64,000 bases of DNA. Source: Wuchereria bancrofti. Lineage: Eukaryota > Nematoda > Chromadorea > Rhabditida > Onchocercidae. The position numbers were made by a program, and so were the translations under genes. Under the pieces are notes generated by a model. That model worked only from the letters and a program-made list of their open reading frames with translations, searched no databases and was not told the DNA's origin. Location: the NCBI GenBank assembly GCA_005281725.1, contig SSBO01000012.1:6699177-6763176 (forward strand), in the 5' to 3' direction. Below are positions 35,830 through 47,009 of this stretch, in pieces; the stretch's first letter is position 1; each line of letters starts with the position of its first letter.

Positions 35830-37174
35830 TCAAATATGTTGCCTCTTAAACAAAATTAAGGATGTATCTTTTAGTTATTAATTCTTCCAGTTTAACTTTT
35901 TTTCAGAGGTTTGTTCTTAATCGATCCAAGTGGTGAAATCCGTCATTCTCTGGTGAATGACCTTCCAGTTGGCCGTAGTGTGGATGAAGCATTTCGTACG
36001 CTAAAAGCCTTTCAGTTTGTGGAGAAACATGGTGAAGTATGTCCAGCAAACTGGTCCGATGATAAGCCAACAATTAAGCCCGGCGTTAAGGAGTCCAAGG
36101 AGTATTTCAAAAAGGTCGATGGTCATATATAAAAAATCCAGTAGCACCTAAAAATGATTTATTTGGACGACGTGAAGTTCTTTTTTTCGTTTTGAACAAC
36201 AGAGTTTTTTGTTTCTGTTTATGTTAAGGTTATACTTTAGTTGCTTTTTGTAGTTATATGTATGCGATTTATTCTAAATAATAAATATCTAAAAAAGGCT
36301 AACATCTGTTAAATCGCAGAATTTTAATTATTCAAACACGACACGGCTGAATTAGTTTGGAGAAAGCACGTTTTTCGATGCATNCCCCCGCCCCCCATTA
36401 TTTGTGGGATTGTCATGTGTGAATACAATCACCTCGCTGTCTGCCATAATGAATGAGCAACTCATACAGGAAGATAACAATTCCACCTTAGAACTCGAAA
36501 TACAACTTATCTTGATGTGAAGCTTCCTACACTTTAGTTGGTGATATAATTAATGTGTTATCCTCACAGGTTTTAAACCGTTCACTCAAAACAAGTATGA
36601 TTCATGTGGGAACCAGATTATGCATCGAAAAACGTGCTTTCTCCAAACTAATTCAGCCGTGTCGTGTTTGAATAATTAAAATTCTGCGATTTAACAGATG
36701 TTAGCCTTTTTTAGATATTTATTATTTAGAATAAATCGCATACATATAACTACAAAAAGCAACTAAAGTATAACCTTAACATAAACAGAAACAAAAAACT
36801 CTGTTGTTCAAAACGAAAAAAAGAACTTCACGTCGTCCAAATAAATCATTTTTAGGTGCTACTGGATTTTTTATATATGACCATCGACCTTTTTGAAATA
36901 CTCCTTGGACTCCTTAACGCCGGGCTTAATTGTTGGCTTATCATCGGACCAGTTTGCTGGACATACTTCACCATGTTTCTCCACAAACTGAAAGGCTTTT
37001 AGCGTACGAAATGCTTCATCCACACTACGGCCAACTGGAAGGTCATTCACCAGAGAATGACGGATTTCACCACTTGGATCGATTAAGAACAAACCTCTGA
37101 AAAAAAGTTAAACTGGAAGAATTAATAACTAAAAGATACATCCTTAATTTTGTTTAAGAGGCAACATATTTGAA
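35829..37174. repeat. 555-bp inverted repeat containing peroxiredoxin exon 6
   Basis: 35829-36383 is the reverse complement of 36620-37174. The spacer is 236 bp and starts with the N at 36384. The left arm holds exon 6 of the peroxiredoxin gene on the plus strand (35907-36132) with its acceptor and 3' flank; the right arm holds the same exon in the functional minus-strand gene. No mismatch was seen between the arms in the stretches I compared. Confidence 0.9.
36384..36384. other. Unresolved base (N)
   Basis: The only N in the window. It stands exactly between the inverted arm and the poly-C start of the direct copy, so it marks a join made by the assembler. Confidence 0.95.
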
Positions 37175-37851
37175 ATTGTAAAAAAACTCCAAAATATCCT
37201 AGACAAAGTGTCAAGATATGGCATCTTACCTATATGAGATACCTGTTTCATGATCAAGAACACCGAATGCATTCGCTATATCTTTATTAAAGTCTGCAAG
37301 CACTGGAATCTGCAAGGAAACTTTCCGGCCTATTTAAGAGTATTGGGATTAAAACTGGAATATTACCAAAATTTGTAAAAATTTATAAACACCGGTAACC
37401 TTCATGTCACCGAGACCACCTTCACTACGTGGGGTTTGCGTCCATGCTAAATGTGAGAAATGGGAGTCGCACGAACATGCAACTAATTCCGCGTTTAATT
37501 TCTGAAACTCCGCACATCGATCACTAAAGGCAGTAATTTCGGTTGGACAAACGAATGTACTGAAACTATCATAATTTCAAGACCAAGGTTAAAAATTAAT
37601 AAATTAACAAACAAATCATTATCATAATACAATAAGTCATTGTACCAATGCAATTGTGCCAGTGCACTGGCCATAATAGCAATCTCCACGAAATCCAGAA
37701 AGTCGTCAAGGAAAACTGAGAAATTTTGGAGGATAGACAGAAGGTTAACTAACAAGTCAAGAGGATAAAAAAACAGGATAAGCCATTTTCCTTTGTAATC
37801 TTTCATGCTAATTGTTTTAAAATCTCCATTTACAACTGCTGTGCCCTGAAA
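36385..37851. repeat. Segmental duplication, copy 2, part 2
   Basis: Matches 8104-9570 in the same orientation without mismatch in what I compared. A single difference (A/C at 9571/37852) and then loss of similarity at 9579/37860 mark the end, 6 bp outside peroxiredoxin exon 3. Confidence 0.9.
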
Positions 37852-38198
37852 CATGATATGATTGAAAAACGGCTGTATACAAAGGATTATTCTTTCAGTC
37901 GCTAAATACCAAACAAAGTGATAAAAACACATCTACCGAGGTAAGAAACGTACAGAAAAATCAGGTGCTTTGTTTTTTGGACCCAAAGGTCGAACGCCAG
38001 CTAACGCAATAGAGGACGTGCAAAGTTGAGTTGCAAGTATCTGACGAAGTGGAGACACTGAAGCCTAAAAACCAGTTAGTATACAATTATTACTTTTGCT
38101 TACTCAAAAGATTATTGAAATTAGGTTTTCAAGACAACGATAAAAAGAGCAAACCAACGAAAAGAACTCGTAAAACTTACTAACACTGAACGAATCAT
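36871..38198 (-). CDS. prdx-3: Mitochondrial 2-Cys peroxiredoxin
   Basis: Six phase-consistent exons: 38181-38198, 37954-38064, 37754-37845, 37400-37559, 37230-37309 and 36871-37096, giving 228 residues. The first 30 or so ([18 protein letters not shown]) are basic and hydroxylated without acidic residues, a mitochondrial transit peptide; the mature start is [18 protein letters not shown]. The peroxidatic Cys is in FTFVCPTEI, the resolving Cys in [13 protein letters not shown] (SEGGLGDMK) and the C-terminal YF (KEYFKK) are both present, the pair that makes eukaryotic typical 2-Cys enzymes sensitive to hyperoxidation. [14 protein letters not shown] has the nematode-like Cys-Ser-Cys. It reduces mitochondrial peroxide using thioredoxin. 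It is divergent from DNA polymerase kappa across about 1 kb. Its 3' end lies in the duplicated, inverted region, so copy number is uncertain. Confidence 0.95.
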
Positions 38199-39251
38199 TT
38201 TGCTCGATTTACTTGCTTTCTACCTGTAATATCTGTTTTGTAAGAAATTGGGGAAGCAATATCAGGAAATAGTCACAGATACACATTACTGTACCAGTCC
38301 TTTCTCAGATACATCTTTATTTGACACAGTACAACTCTATTCTACCATTACATCTCTTCATCACATCTTAGGTAAAATTCCTGCCTATAACAATATCGCA
38401 TCGGATATTACTTTGATTACCGCTTATGGAGTCCCCCCATAAATGAATAAATGTTATTATGGAGATTCTAATTACTGAAACTGCGGTATGTAGCCCAGAT
38501 CGAAATAACGATGATTTTTCAGAGAAATTTCTTGGATAATTCATGAAAACAGATCACACCCCATTTTATCATAAGTTATAAGTTATATAAATAGAAATGT
38601 GATTATGTTAAAACAACCCACAATTTTTAAAAATCTTCATTCACCAAGCAAGTGTCCTGGAAAAATCTGATCCGGTTTTTCAGAGAGAAGACAGTAGGAT
38701 GATCTAAATGCAAAAGCTAAAAGTTTATCCGAACTCCCCCTACTGCCATCACCAAACTTCCTCAGTGTTAGCATTCGATCTCCAACTCTTCCAGGTCTCT
38801 GCTTTCCGCAACTCTTATCGATTTCTGTTGTCTCCTTAATTGCATAATCTCTACTCCCAATGTAACAAATAGACTAAAAACTCCGAGAGAGTTGAGCAGT
38901 CTGAGGGTGTGGAGTTCGTAAATAAGTTCGGATTACCGTTGTTTACGTGGCTTACTTTACTGAAATTTGAGGATGAGTAGTAAAGAGCATCGGTTTTCTG
39001 GCGCTTTTGCACAGTGTCACATGAAATTATCGTTGCTTTGATTACAAAACATCTTGACTGGTGGTGCGTTGTGAACTGCAAGGGGGAAAGTTGTAGGGAA
39101 AAACACATAAATAAAATTCTTTGAATCAAATAGAAAAGTGGCATATTTGTTACATGGGTCATTTTTCAGTGTTCTGTATGAAAGATTGATAATATGTTTA
39201 GGCGACTTCCATATAGTCCACCAGCAAGCAAATAACAACAAGCGAAGTAAG
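38199..39251. other. Divergent intergenic region between prdx-3 and polk
   Basis: Non-coding as far as I can see. It separates two start codons pointing away from each other, so it should contain both promoters. A TATTACAG site 19 bases before the prdx-3 ATG (about 38218) could be its trans-splice acceptor. Confidence 0.55.
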
Positions 39252-42200
39252 ATGCTGCCCTTCAGTAACAGCAAGACCGGCATGGCTGGCGTTGATAAGG
39301 TTTCCTTTTTCATACAAATTAGTTAGCGTAACTGATACAAGACAGTGCAGCTCGTGTCTCGTGATAATGAATGTCATAAATTGTTATTCAGTTTGCTGTC
39401 GGGAAAGAGTATCAGATATGAAACACTCGTTTAACTTACTTCCTGATTGTATAGCACTGTTCACTTGATACAGACTGACCTATATCCCTAGGTTATAGGT
39501 TACTTTCAGTGACCTATATCACTCCTACGTACATCTTACATGTGCTATTCAAATGGAAATTTTGCTCTCTTTCGTGCCTTTACAGTAGATACTCCACACG
39601 TAGAACAAAAAGGGCAGAAAAAAAAGTATTTAGTGGCACCGTGTTCTCTATGTTCCTTGTTGCACTGTTTAAATGATTTCGTTCACAGTTGTTTATAAAT
39701 AACCATACCGTTACAAATTCCGGATGAAATGCTCCTTCCTAATAAAGATTACAAGAATATTCTTAGGAACATGTCCAGAAAATAATCAATGAAAATACTA
39801 GCTCAAATTTCGAGGGACATGCAAAGAAAAGAAAAGAGAGAATCGATGCTAGGATAAAATATTACAATAACATTATGGCTAAATTTACACCTCATCAGAT
39901 TCTCCAGGCTCAAGCTGAAGTTAGTTTTACTTGTCTTTATAGTTCATCCTACACACTTATAGCTATGGTGAATTTTTATGTCATACTTTGTGATGCACTG
40001 TAGACTGCATAGTTTAGATGGATGCTTTGGTAGACCTGCTGGAAAAAGAACGCGATCTTTCCCGTCATGCTGTTCACGTTGATATGGATGCATTTTATGC
40101 AGCTGTTGAAATGCGAGATGATCCTTCACTTCGCAGTATTCCAATGGCAGTTGGTTCGAATTCAATGCTTGTATGCGTATTATTTTGATTCATTTATGCA
40201 TCTGATTACAGTGTATCCTATATTATTTTTTCTGAAGCAACTTGTATTACTGTGCTACAGTTCTCACATAGAACAGATTTAGCAATTGTTTGGCCTTTCC
40301 ATGAAATGTGTTTCCTATCAGTTAGTTTCTTTTCCCTTTATATACCAGTGTAGTTAATAGTTTTTTACGTTATAGAGATTTAGTTCTTATCTTAAGAGGG
40401 AATTAAATCTATATATTTCAGTATGCTGTACTATTTTATGCAGCATTTTGAAACGTGAAATGAATTTAGGATCTTACGCTACATCATTTTCAACCAGAAA
40501 TTAAAATGTAATGGACGTTTTGAGGACATATATGAGGTTTGCATTATGACAGCAGTTGTGGCTTTTTTTTTTCCAGAGTACATCAAATTATGCCGCTCGT
40601 CGTTTTGGTGTCCGTTCTGCTATGCCCGGTTTCATTGCAAAGAAGTTATGCCCTCAACTAAAAATCGTTCATGGTCGTTTTGACAAATATCGAGAAGCAA
40701 GTTCAGTGGTGGGCATTTTCAGATCATTGAAGAATTTTAAATTCAAGGAAGCGAAATGTTTTGATAAAATAACCGGAAAGCAGGCAGCACTTAATTTTCA
40801 GGCTAGGAAAATATTTAGAGACTATGATCCTGATTTTTATGCGGATGGCTTGGATGAAGCATATCTCGACTTAACTATCTACATCCAAAATCGACTTCGC
40901 AGTGGCTCAGGTACAATACTTGGTTGTTATGCTATCGATCATTTTTTCTGTACTTATCTTAAAATCCACTTTGCAGTCGAGCACGAAAGAATTCGATATA
41001 TGGGTGAGTGCGTTTGTCGACTACCTTTGGTTACAGAAAATGAGATATGCCACTTGACCAAGGCTGGAATTACTGAAGAAATATGCACAAAATGTAAAAA
41101 ACTACGTAAATGTGTACGAGATCACATCACTTTCGGAGTCGATGTTGACGAAGTACTGTTCCATAGTTTTCTTTTTTTGTTCATGTAAAAAAACTTTTTT
41201 AATGTCATTTGAAAATATGTTTTCTGGCAAAACAACTTTGCAGGTTGTTCGTGAAATGCGATTCAGAGTAGAACAAGCAGTGGGTTTAACTTGTAGTGCA
41301 GGTACAGTCACTGTTATAGTCTTTTAATAGTAGTTGCTATGTTCAGTAATTTATTGGAAAAAAGCAAATATAAGGCACGCAGGCGAAAATGTATTTCAAG
41401 CAATAGGTCTGCGATATGAAGACAGGAACTTGTTTAATGAATTTATGAAGTTAGCTGATATATGCTCAGTTAGCTGATATATGCTGCTGCTGCTGTCGTT
41501 CGGAATTCCAATGTTAGTTCTATTAGGAGAGAATATTTTTTTCATGTAAGCCAGTAAGTATTGTAGGAATTGCGCCAAATTCCCTGTTAGCTAAAGTATG
41601 TTCCGATATCAATAAACCGAACGGGCAGTATCGTCTGCTGAATGAAAGAGAAGCCGTTTTAACTTTTTTGAAGGATCTTCCAATACGTAAGGTAATTTTA
41701 TAGTAAAGCTGTGCATGTTAGTTTATTTTCTATTGTTTCTAAAAGTTATTTCGATATAAACAGGACCAGTTCGCGTTTACTGTTTTAGATAAGCGGAATT
41801 GGGCCTGTAATGGAAGCAGTTCTAAAAGGGATAGGTTTGGAAAAATGTGCTGACTTATATGAGCGGCGCGGAATAATCAGTTTGCTTTTTCCACAGCGCA
41901 GTTATGAATATTTTTTGCGAATTGCTCTTGGTATATCTCACGTGTTCAGTGCTGATCGAAAAATGAAACGGAAAAGTATCAGTACAGAACGAACATTCCA
42001 TCCTACTGGAGACCTTGGAGCTCTTCTCGAGGAAATGCTCTGCAGATATTTTTTTAAATCTTGGTTAAAGTTTGTAAGACCTAGAAGTCCGTGAATTTAG
42101 AAGGTGATGAGATTTGAGCATTTTATGCCGTTCAGTTTTTAGGACTTGGAAACCTTATAGTAATGACTTTCTCTAAATTACAGACGTTGGAAAGTCTTTG

Positions 42201-43269
42201 CAACGAACTTATTAATTCTTTACCCGATAATGGAATTCGAGGAGGACGAACAGTTACTGTAAAAATGAAATTTTCAACGTTTGATGTAATTACACGGTGC
42301 TGTAGGTAGTAAATAACTTAATATTATGTTCTCTTTGCCATTGAACTTTCATGATGGATTCCAACTTTTCCTTAGTGAATAGAGTGGAACCTTTTATACT
42401 GCGTTACTCAAATCTCAAAAGAAAGAAAAAAACTGAAATTCTCGACTGTAGTTTTTCAGCGTGGACTATATGATTTCTGATGTAGACCGTTTATTTGCTT
42501 TATGTTCAAGATTTTTACGTAGAGAAATGCATGACGGTCATGACAGTGATAAATATTTGCGACTGCTGGGTGTACGATTAGCACATTTAGTCTTCGAAAA
42601 TGAAAAGGTATGCTTTTAGAGTTTTATGTGTACATCTGTTATATGGGTTATTTCCCCAATTTCTAATGCCACTTTTTATGAGGTTGAATCGTCATACCCG
42701 CTGTGCTTATTTTGGAAGCGAAGAGAAACGGAATCAATGGAATACATTAGTGATGCATCAAATGACAGTCTTCTACTTCCAACTTCAAAACTCGATGGCA
42801 ACGGTGAGGATTCAGATGGTGCTTCCCGAGAAGTGATTTGTTTGGATGAACCACAGCCTTGCCCAATTTGCAAAGTCACACTACCGAAGGAGCTGAGTTT
42901 GGTGAATCAGCATATTGATGAATGTTTGAATAGGTTCGGAAATCGACATGAAGAACTTAATATTTCTGCTTTTGTAACTGTGATGAAAACCCTAACGAAT
43001 ACAGCTTTTATGTAGTGAAAAAGGCATGAGGTTCGACCTTCCAATTTTGGGGCTTGTATAATTTTAGTCACTTCTTACATAAATGTTCTCTTTCCAGGGA
43101 AGTGATAAGTGGACTGCAGAACACTCAAAACACCAATAAATCAACGTTGAAATGTGGGAGTCCGAAGTATAAGATGCCAAAGAAAAGATTGATGAAGGGA
43201 ACGGTACCAAATAAGACACCCAAGAATTCATTAGAAAATTATTTGATTAGAAAACCGGCAAAAATATAA
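39252..43269 (+). CDS. polk-1: DNA polymerase kappa (Y-family translesion polymerase)
   Basis: Thirteen exons: 39252-39299, 39767-39919, 40018-40170, 40577-40705, 40802-40910, 40977-41152, 41244-41301, 41567-41691, 41789-42073, 42184-42305, 42460-42607, 42683-42933 and 43098-43269, giving 642 residues. Exons 1-2 encode the kappa-specific N-clasp ([20 protein letters not shown]). The palm has [16 protein letters not shown] (metal-binding Asp), [19 protein letters not shown] and GLDEAYLDL (Asp-Glu pair; Gly where Ser is usual). [20 protein letters not shown] is the later palm; [11 protein letters not shown] is the thumb. A little-finger domain follows, then one C2HC UBZ finger ([14 protein letters not shown]) and a basic tail ending [11 protein letters not shown], perhaps a weak PCNA-binding motif. 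It bypasses minor-groove lesions. Starts of exons 1 and 12 are the least certain. Confidence 0.92.
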
Positions 43270-44352
43270 TTTAATTTGTTATTGGTTCGATCAGATTCTA
43301 GATGTCTTCTCCTCACTATTTGTAGATTGTAGCAGTGACCCAGCTGATTGAAAAACAGGGAGAACAGTACCAAATAAGACATGTAAGGATTTATTAGAAC
43401 GTTGGGAACTCTTTAGCAGTAGTTTTGAAAAGGAAATGAAGGGAAATGTTCATTCCTAACCGATTCTGTAATCCTGTCTTTATGTGAGTAAAAAAAGTCG
43501 AGTTCTCTTGAACGAAAAGATCTCATGTTTTGTTTTCTTCGTTTCTCATCTTCAATGACATAAGTGGGTACCAAAATTCGTAGAAGTACTACAGTTATTT
43601 CCGTTACAATTACTTTCAATAATCTTGAAGTCCCAGTCCATCTTATGTGTTTGGAACGGAAATAGACTTGTCCGATTCGTGGCCATCAAAGAAAAAACAG
43701 TAACTGAAATATCTGCAAATCTTGCTTTTGTGCAGGGTATGACACATACGGATACAAAGCACAGCGGTACACCAACACGCAGCGAACCTCACACCACCAC
43801 AGTCTGCGAGATCTGAACACAATGCCCGTACTGCTCGGCTTCACCAGCGATCCGACCTTAACACCAGGCCGCCTAACATGACGAAAGTAAGCCAGCCAAA
43901 ATTGTTGCAAAATTGGTTCTATCAAACTGGAGGACTACACCGTCGAATATCGATGTAACAATGTGGCGACCCTGGTCCCCACCAACCATGAAGAACCCTG
44001 ATCCGTCACATACACCGCAGTACTTAAATTCCATTGCATCTAAACAGCTAATATCACAATAGATAGACGTACTTGCACGTTGGCTACTACACGACTACAA
44101 CGTAGCTTTACAAAGTCACTCTTCGCAGTGCATCTTAAAATGTAGTCTTTATTTCTGAAAATACGCGTCAAAACAGGGAAGTCACATTTGTACTGAAAAG
44201 AGAACCAAAGATGTGACAAAAAAATAAACTGCCACGGAATACGTCAACACTGTAATTACACCAATGTAAGAGTAACCGAGTTGCAAAAGAACATTTGAAA
44301 CGGGACGATTACAACAAAACAATAGGTGTACGCCCAGAGCCGTTGAAAATAT
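43270..44352. other. 3' flank between polk and the RRM gene
   Basis: Contains a decayed echo of the polk tail (43364-43405 resembles 43195-43240, including CAGTACCAAATAAGACA) and a GC-richer patch at about 43730-43990 with open frames on both strands that I cannot assign. An AATAAA on the minus strand at about 44149 suits the convergent RRM gene. Confidence 0.5.
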
Positions 44353-45196
44353 TCATCGAGAAATAGCACGGTCAACACGAAGCTGACGTCCCATAAATTC
44401 CGCATGGTTCATACTTCCAACAGCTTGCTCCGCCGCTGCTTCCGTTTCGAATTCGCAGAAACCGAAACCACGCGGACGGCCTGTGTCCCGATCCAACACG
44501 ATGCGCACGCTGGTTACCGGACCGACTTGCCAAAAGAAATTTGCCACATCTTCCTCTCTTGCACTATAAGGCAAGTTTCCAACTGAAAAAGAACATTTCG
44601 AAGATTACATAATGCTGCAGTGGCAAGTGACTGACGGTAACTACATTCCTAACCTAGGCCAAAACGTATGAAGATGTCGATTTGTGCTTTTAGCTGAGCC
44701 ATAAAAAACCTGCTGCAAAGACCTGAAGTCTACAGCAAAAGCAATCTAAGTCCTAATCTCTACCAAGCCTAACTTCCCCAATGTATTCCTTATGAACCGT
44801 GTTAGAATGACGAAGTATGTAGGCAAGGCAATATACTTGAACAATAACTCATTTATAACAGACGCTTTTCACCAGGGAAGTTTAAAAACAGTTCCTCCAA
44901 AATATTTAAACAGTTTTGAATCTTTTCAATACTTTTAAATGAAAAAGAGTAGTCCGATGATAGCCGATGTTATTAACTTATAACTTCTGAATTATTTCCA
45001 AATTATCACTTTGATTATGGTACTCTTAGAATGGTACATAAGTATATAAAATAATGAATCCATTTAAAGCCAAAGGCTTCCTCCCACAAAGAATAATCTT
45101 CCGAGCTCCCCCATTCAAGACTCATTCGTAATAAAAGGAGATGCAAATAAAACCTTACCAAATTACTCAAAACTTACCAAATACTGAGCGAGACAT
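44353..45196 (-). CDS. Single-RRM protein resembling the CstF-64 RRM
   Basis: Two exons: 45178-45196 (MSRSVF plus one base) and 44353-44582, giving only 82 residues. It is one complete RNA recognition motif: RNP2 is SVFVGNLPYS, RNP1 is RGFGFCEF, and the ends of the fold are present (EEDVANFFWQVGPV at the start, FMGRQLRVDRAISR at the end). The pattern GPVTSVRIVLDRDTGRPRGFGFCEFE is closest to the RRM of the cleavage-stimulation factor CstF-64/CSTF2. The hinge, Pro/Gly-rich and C-terminal domains of that protein are absent because a stop follows RAISR directly. It may be a genuine RRM-only protein, a truncated paralogue, or the 5' part of a gene whose downstream exons use a donor I did not find. 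I saw no such exons before polk. Confidence 0.8.
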
Positions 45197-47009
45197 GATC
45201 TCCGGAACCGTACGTAAGACCTCGACAAGAGACAGAAACGACCCGAGAACTACAATGGAAAATTTTTGAATGGAAGTTTGTTATAGTTGAAGACACGTGT
45301 TTGTTACAAACCAACAATCAGAATGCTACAGTCTGAAGCCAAACTGTCCTAGTGCCATGAATCGATTCAATAAAAATTACAAACAACAACTATAAAATGC
45401 AAAACAAGAGAGTGAAGATTGTGACATCCACAGCAATCCTACCGAGCAATGAAACCACCAACACACACTAAGCCTAAAAATGGTGAATGAATGCGGGAGA
45501 GAAGTGCTCTCAGCTTCTAATCGATTGTTCCAGAAACTTTGTCCGTCTTCCACTCTGACATAATTCTATAGGCAGACTGGTCAAAGACAGATGAGAAGAA
45601 CTGTGGGTGAGCAAATGAGGAGAACATATTGTAATAGAAACAATGGGATAGGTGGAGAAGGGTGGGTGTGAGTGCAAGAGAAAAAGAGAATGTCAGCCAT
45701 TTATGCGGCGCTACATTCTAACGAAAAAGTTAGCGGATGTTCCGTTCCGCTTCCTGCATACGTTTGTCGACTTATTCTATCTAGCTGTGACGGCGAGTTG
45801 AGGATATCTTCATCTCGTTCACATATATCTCTCCTCTGTATTGTCGGGTACAGGAAGTCGTAGAATGAGAAGTGCAATTATTTATGTGAAATCCAGCCAG
45901 AGTACCTATGGAGAATTGGAGGAACTCCAGCATTCCAGAAACCAGTCTTGCTCAACTTCTTTTTTGTAACTTACCGCTAGACGTGTTATGACGTTTCTAG
46001 TTTTATACTTGGTGGATTCAATTAAATATATTTATTGGAAGTAATCTGGTGCATATATCATACAGGAGCCTTCTGTATCCCATATACACCAGCTGGTGGA
46101 AAAGGCTACGAAAAGCTAGAGAGGGCAAATAACTGAAGTTCCTACTCTAAAATGAGTTATGATCTCGTTCTTCGTGACCAGATTCACTTCTTCCCTCATC
46201 CCACTTATTGTCAATGACTCAATAGCCAGTAGCTCTTATAATGAAGGTATGCACTGCTAGTATCCACTAAACACAATAGCTTAGACTATGAGACAAGGAA
46301 TGGTAACCAGACACTTGTTGGAACAGCAGAAATATTATAATTCATTGAATTGAGTCGGCCATTACTGTGTTAGGCAAACCGAAATACTTTTAAAATATAT
46401 AAAAATATATCGCTAATTAGAGATGAGAGTCTACCCATATTTGTGTCAACTGTTGGAATGCTACAAGGAACTTTGTGACTGGTTGTAAATCTGCTCATTT
46501 ATGATGTTCCGTAGAACTCTCACTGTATCAGGAGCTAGAGACACGCCATGGCTACGATTCGTTTTCAACTTTATACTACCATATACACTCCAAATCTCTA
46601 TTAAAATACAGCCTCAGTCAAAATACACCCCCCCCCCCCCCCCAAGAACCAAATGTTCCTCTACAACCTAGTGAATGACACATCGTGAATAAGTCTTCCA
46701 TCGACCAGTGAAACCTTTGTCACAACTTTTTGTCGCCAAACACCGAAAAGCTGTCATAACAACACTCGCCACATATGTTCCAAACCTTTAAATCCATTTC
46801 AACATTGCGGAAGCAAGTGCTTGAAGCCAGATTTTGTTGAGAAATCTTGATCGACGGCTTACAATAAGAAACAACAAAGTTGGCATAAGACGTTATACAT
46901 CTCATGCCAACTTCTGACCTTCCTCCCTACCCTCGTGTTCCATATCTCATGTCGTAGTGATTAGAATGACCACTTCATTTTTGTTTTTGAGCAAAACAGA
47001 AACAACGAT
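45197..47009. other. Intergenic region with a poly-C tract
   Basis: No supported gene. It includes a poly-C run at about 46627-46643 and a somewhat CpG-richer stretch at 45690-45850 upstream of the RRM gene that could belong to its promoter. The small frames have no splice context. Confidence 0.5.

Noticed and set aside
35907..36132. Plus-strand peroxiredoxin exon as a separate gene
   Set aside because: It is only exon 6 carried on the inverted arm, with no upstream exons on that strand.
39017..39313. Minus-strand frame of about 98 codons
   Set aside because: It is antisense to the first polk exon and its flank, and has no domain or splice support.
43686..43925. GC-richer open frames downstream of polk as exons of the RRM gene
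   Set aside because: They would lie after the RRM stop codon, and I found no donor-acceptor pair that joins them in frame.
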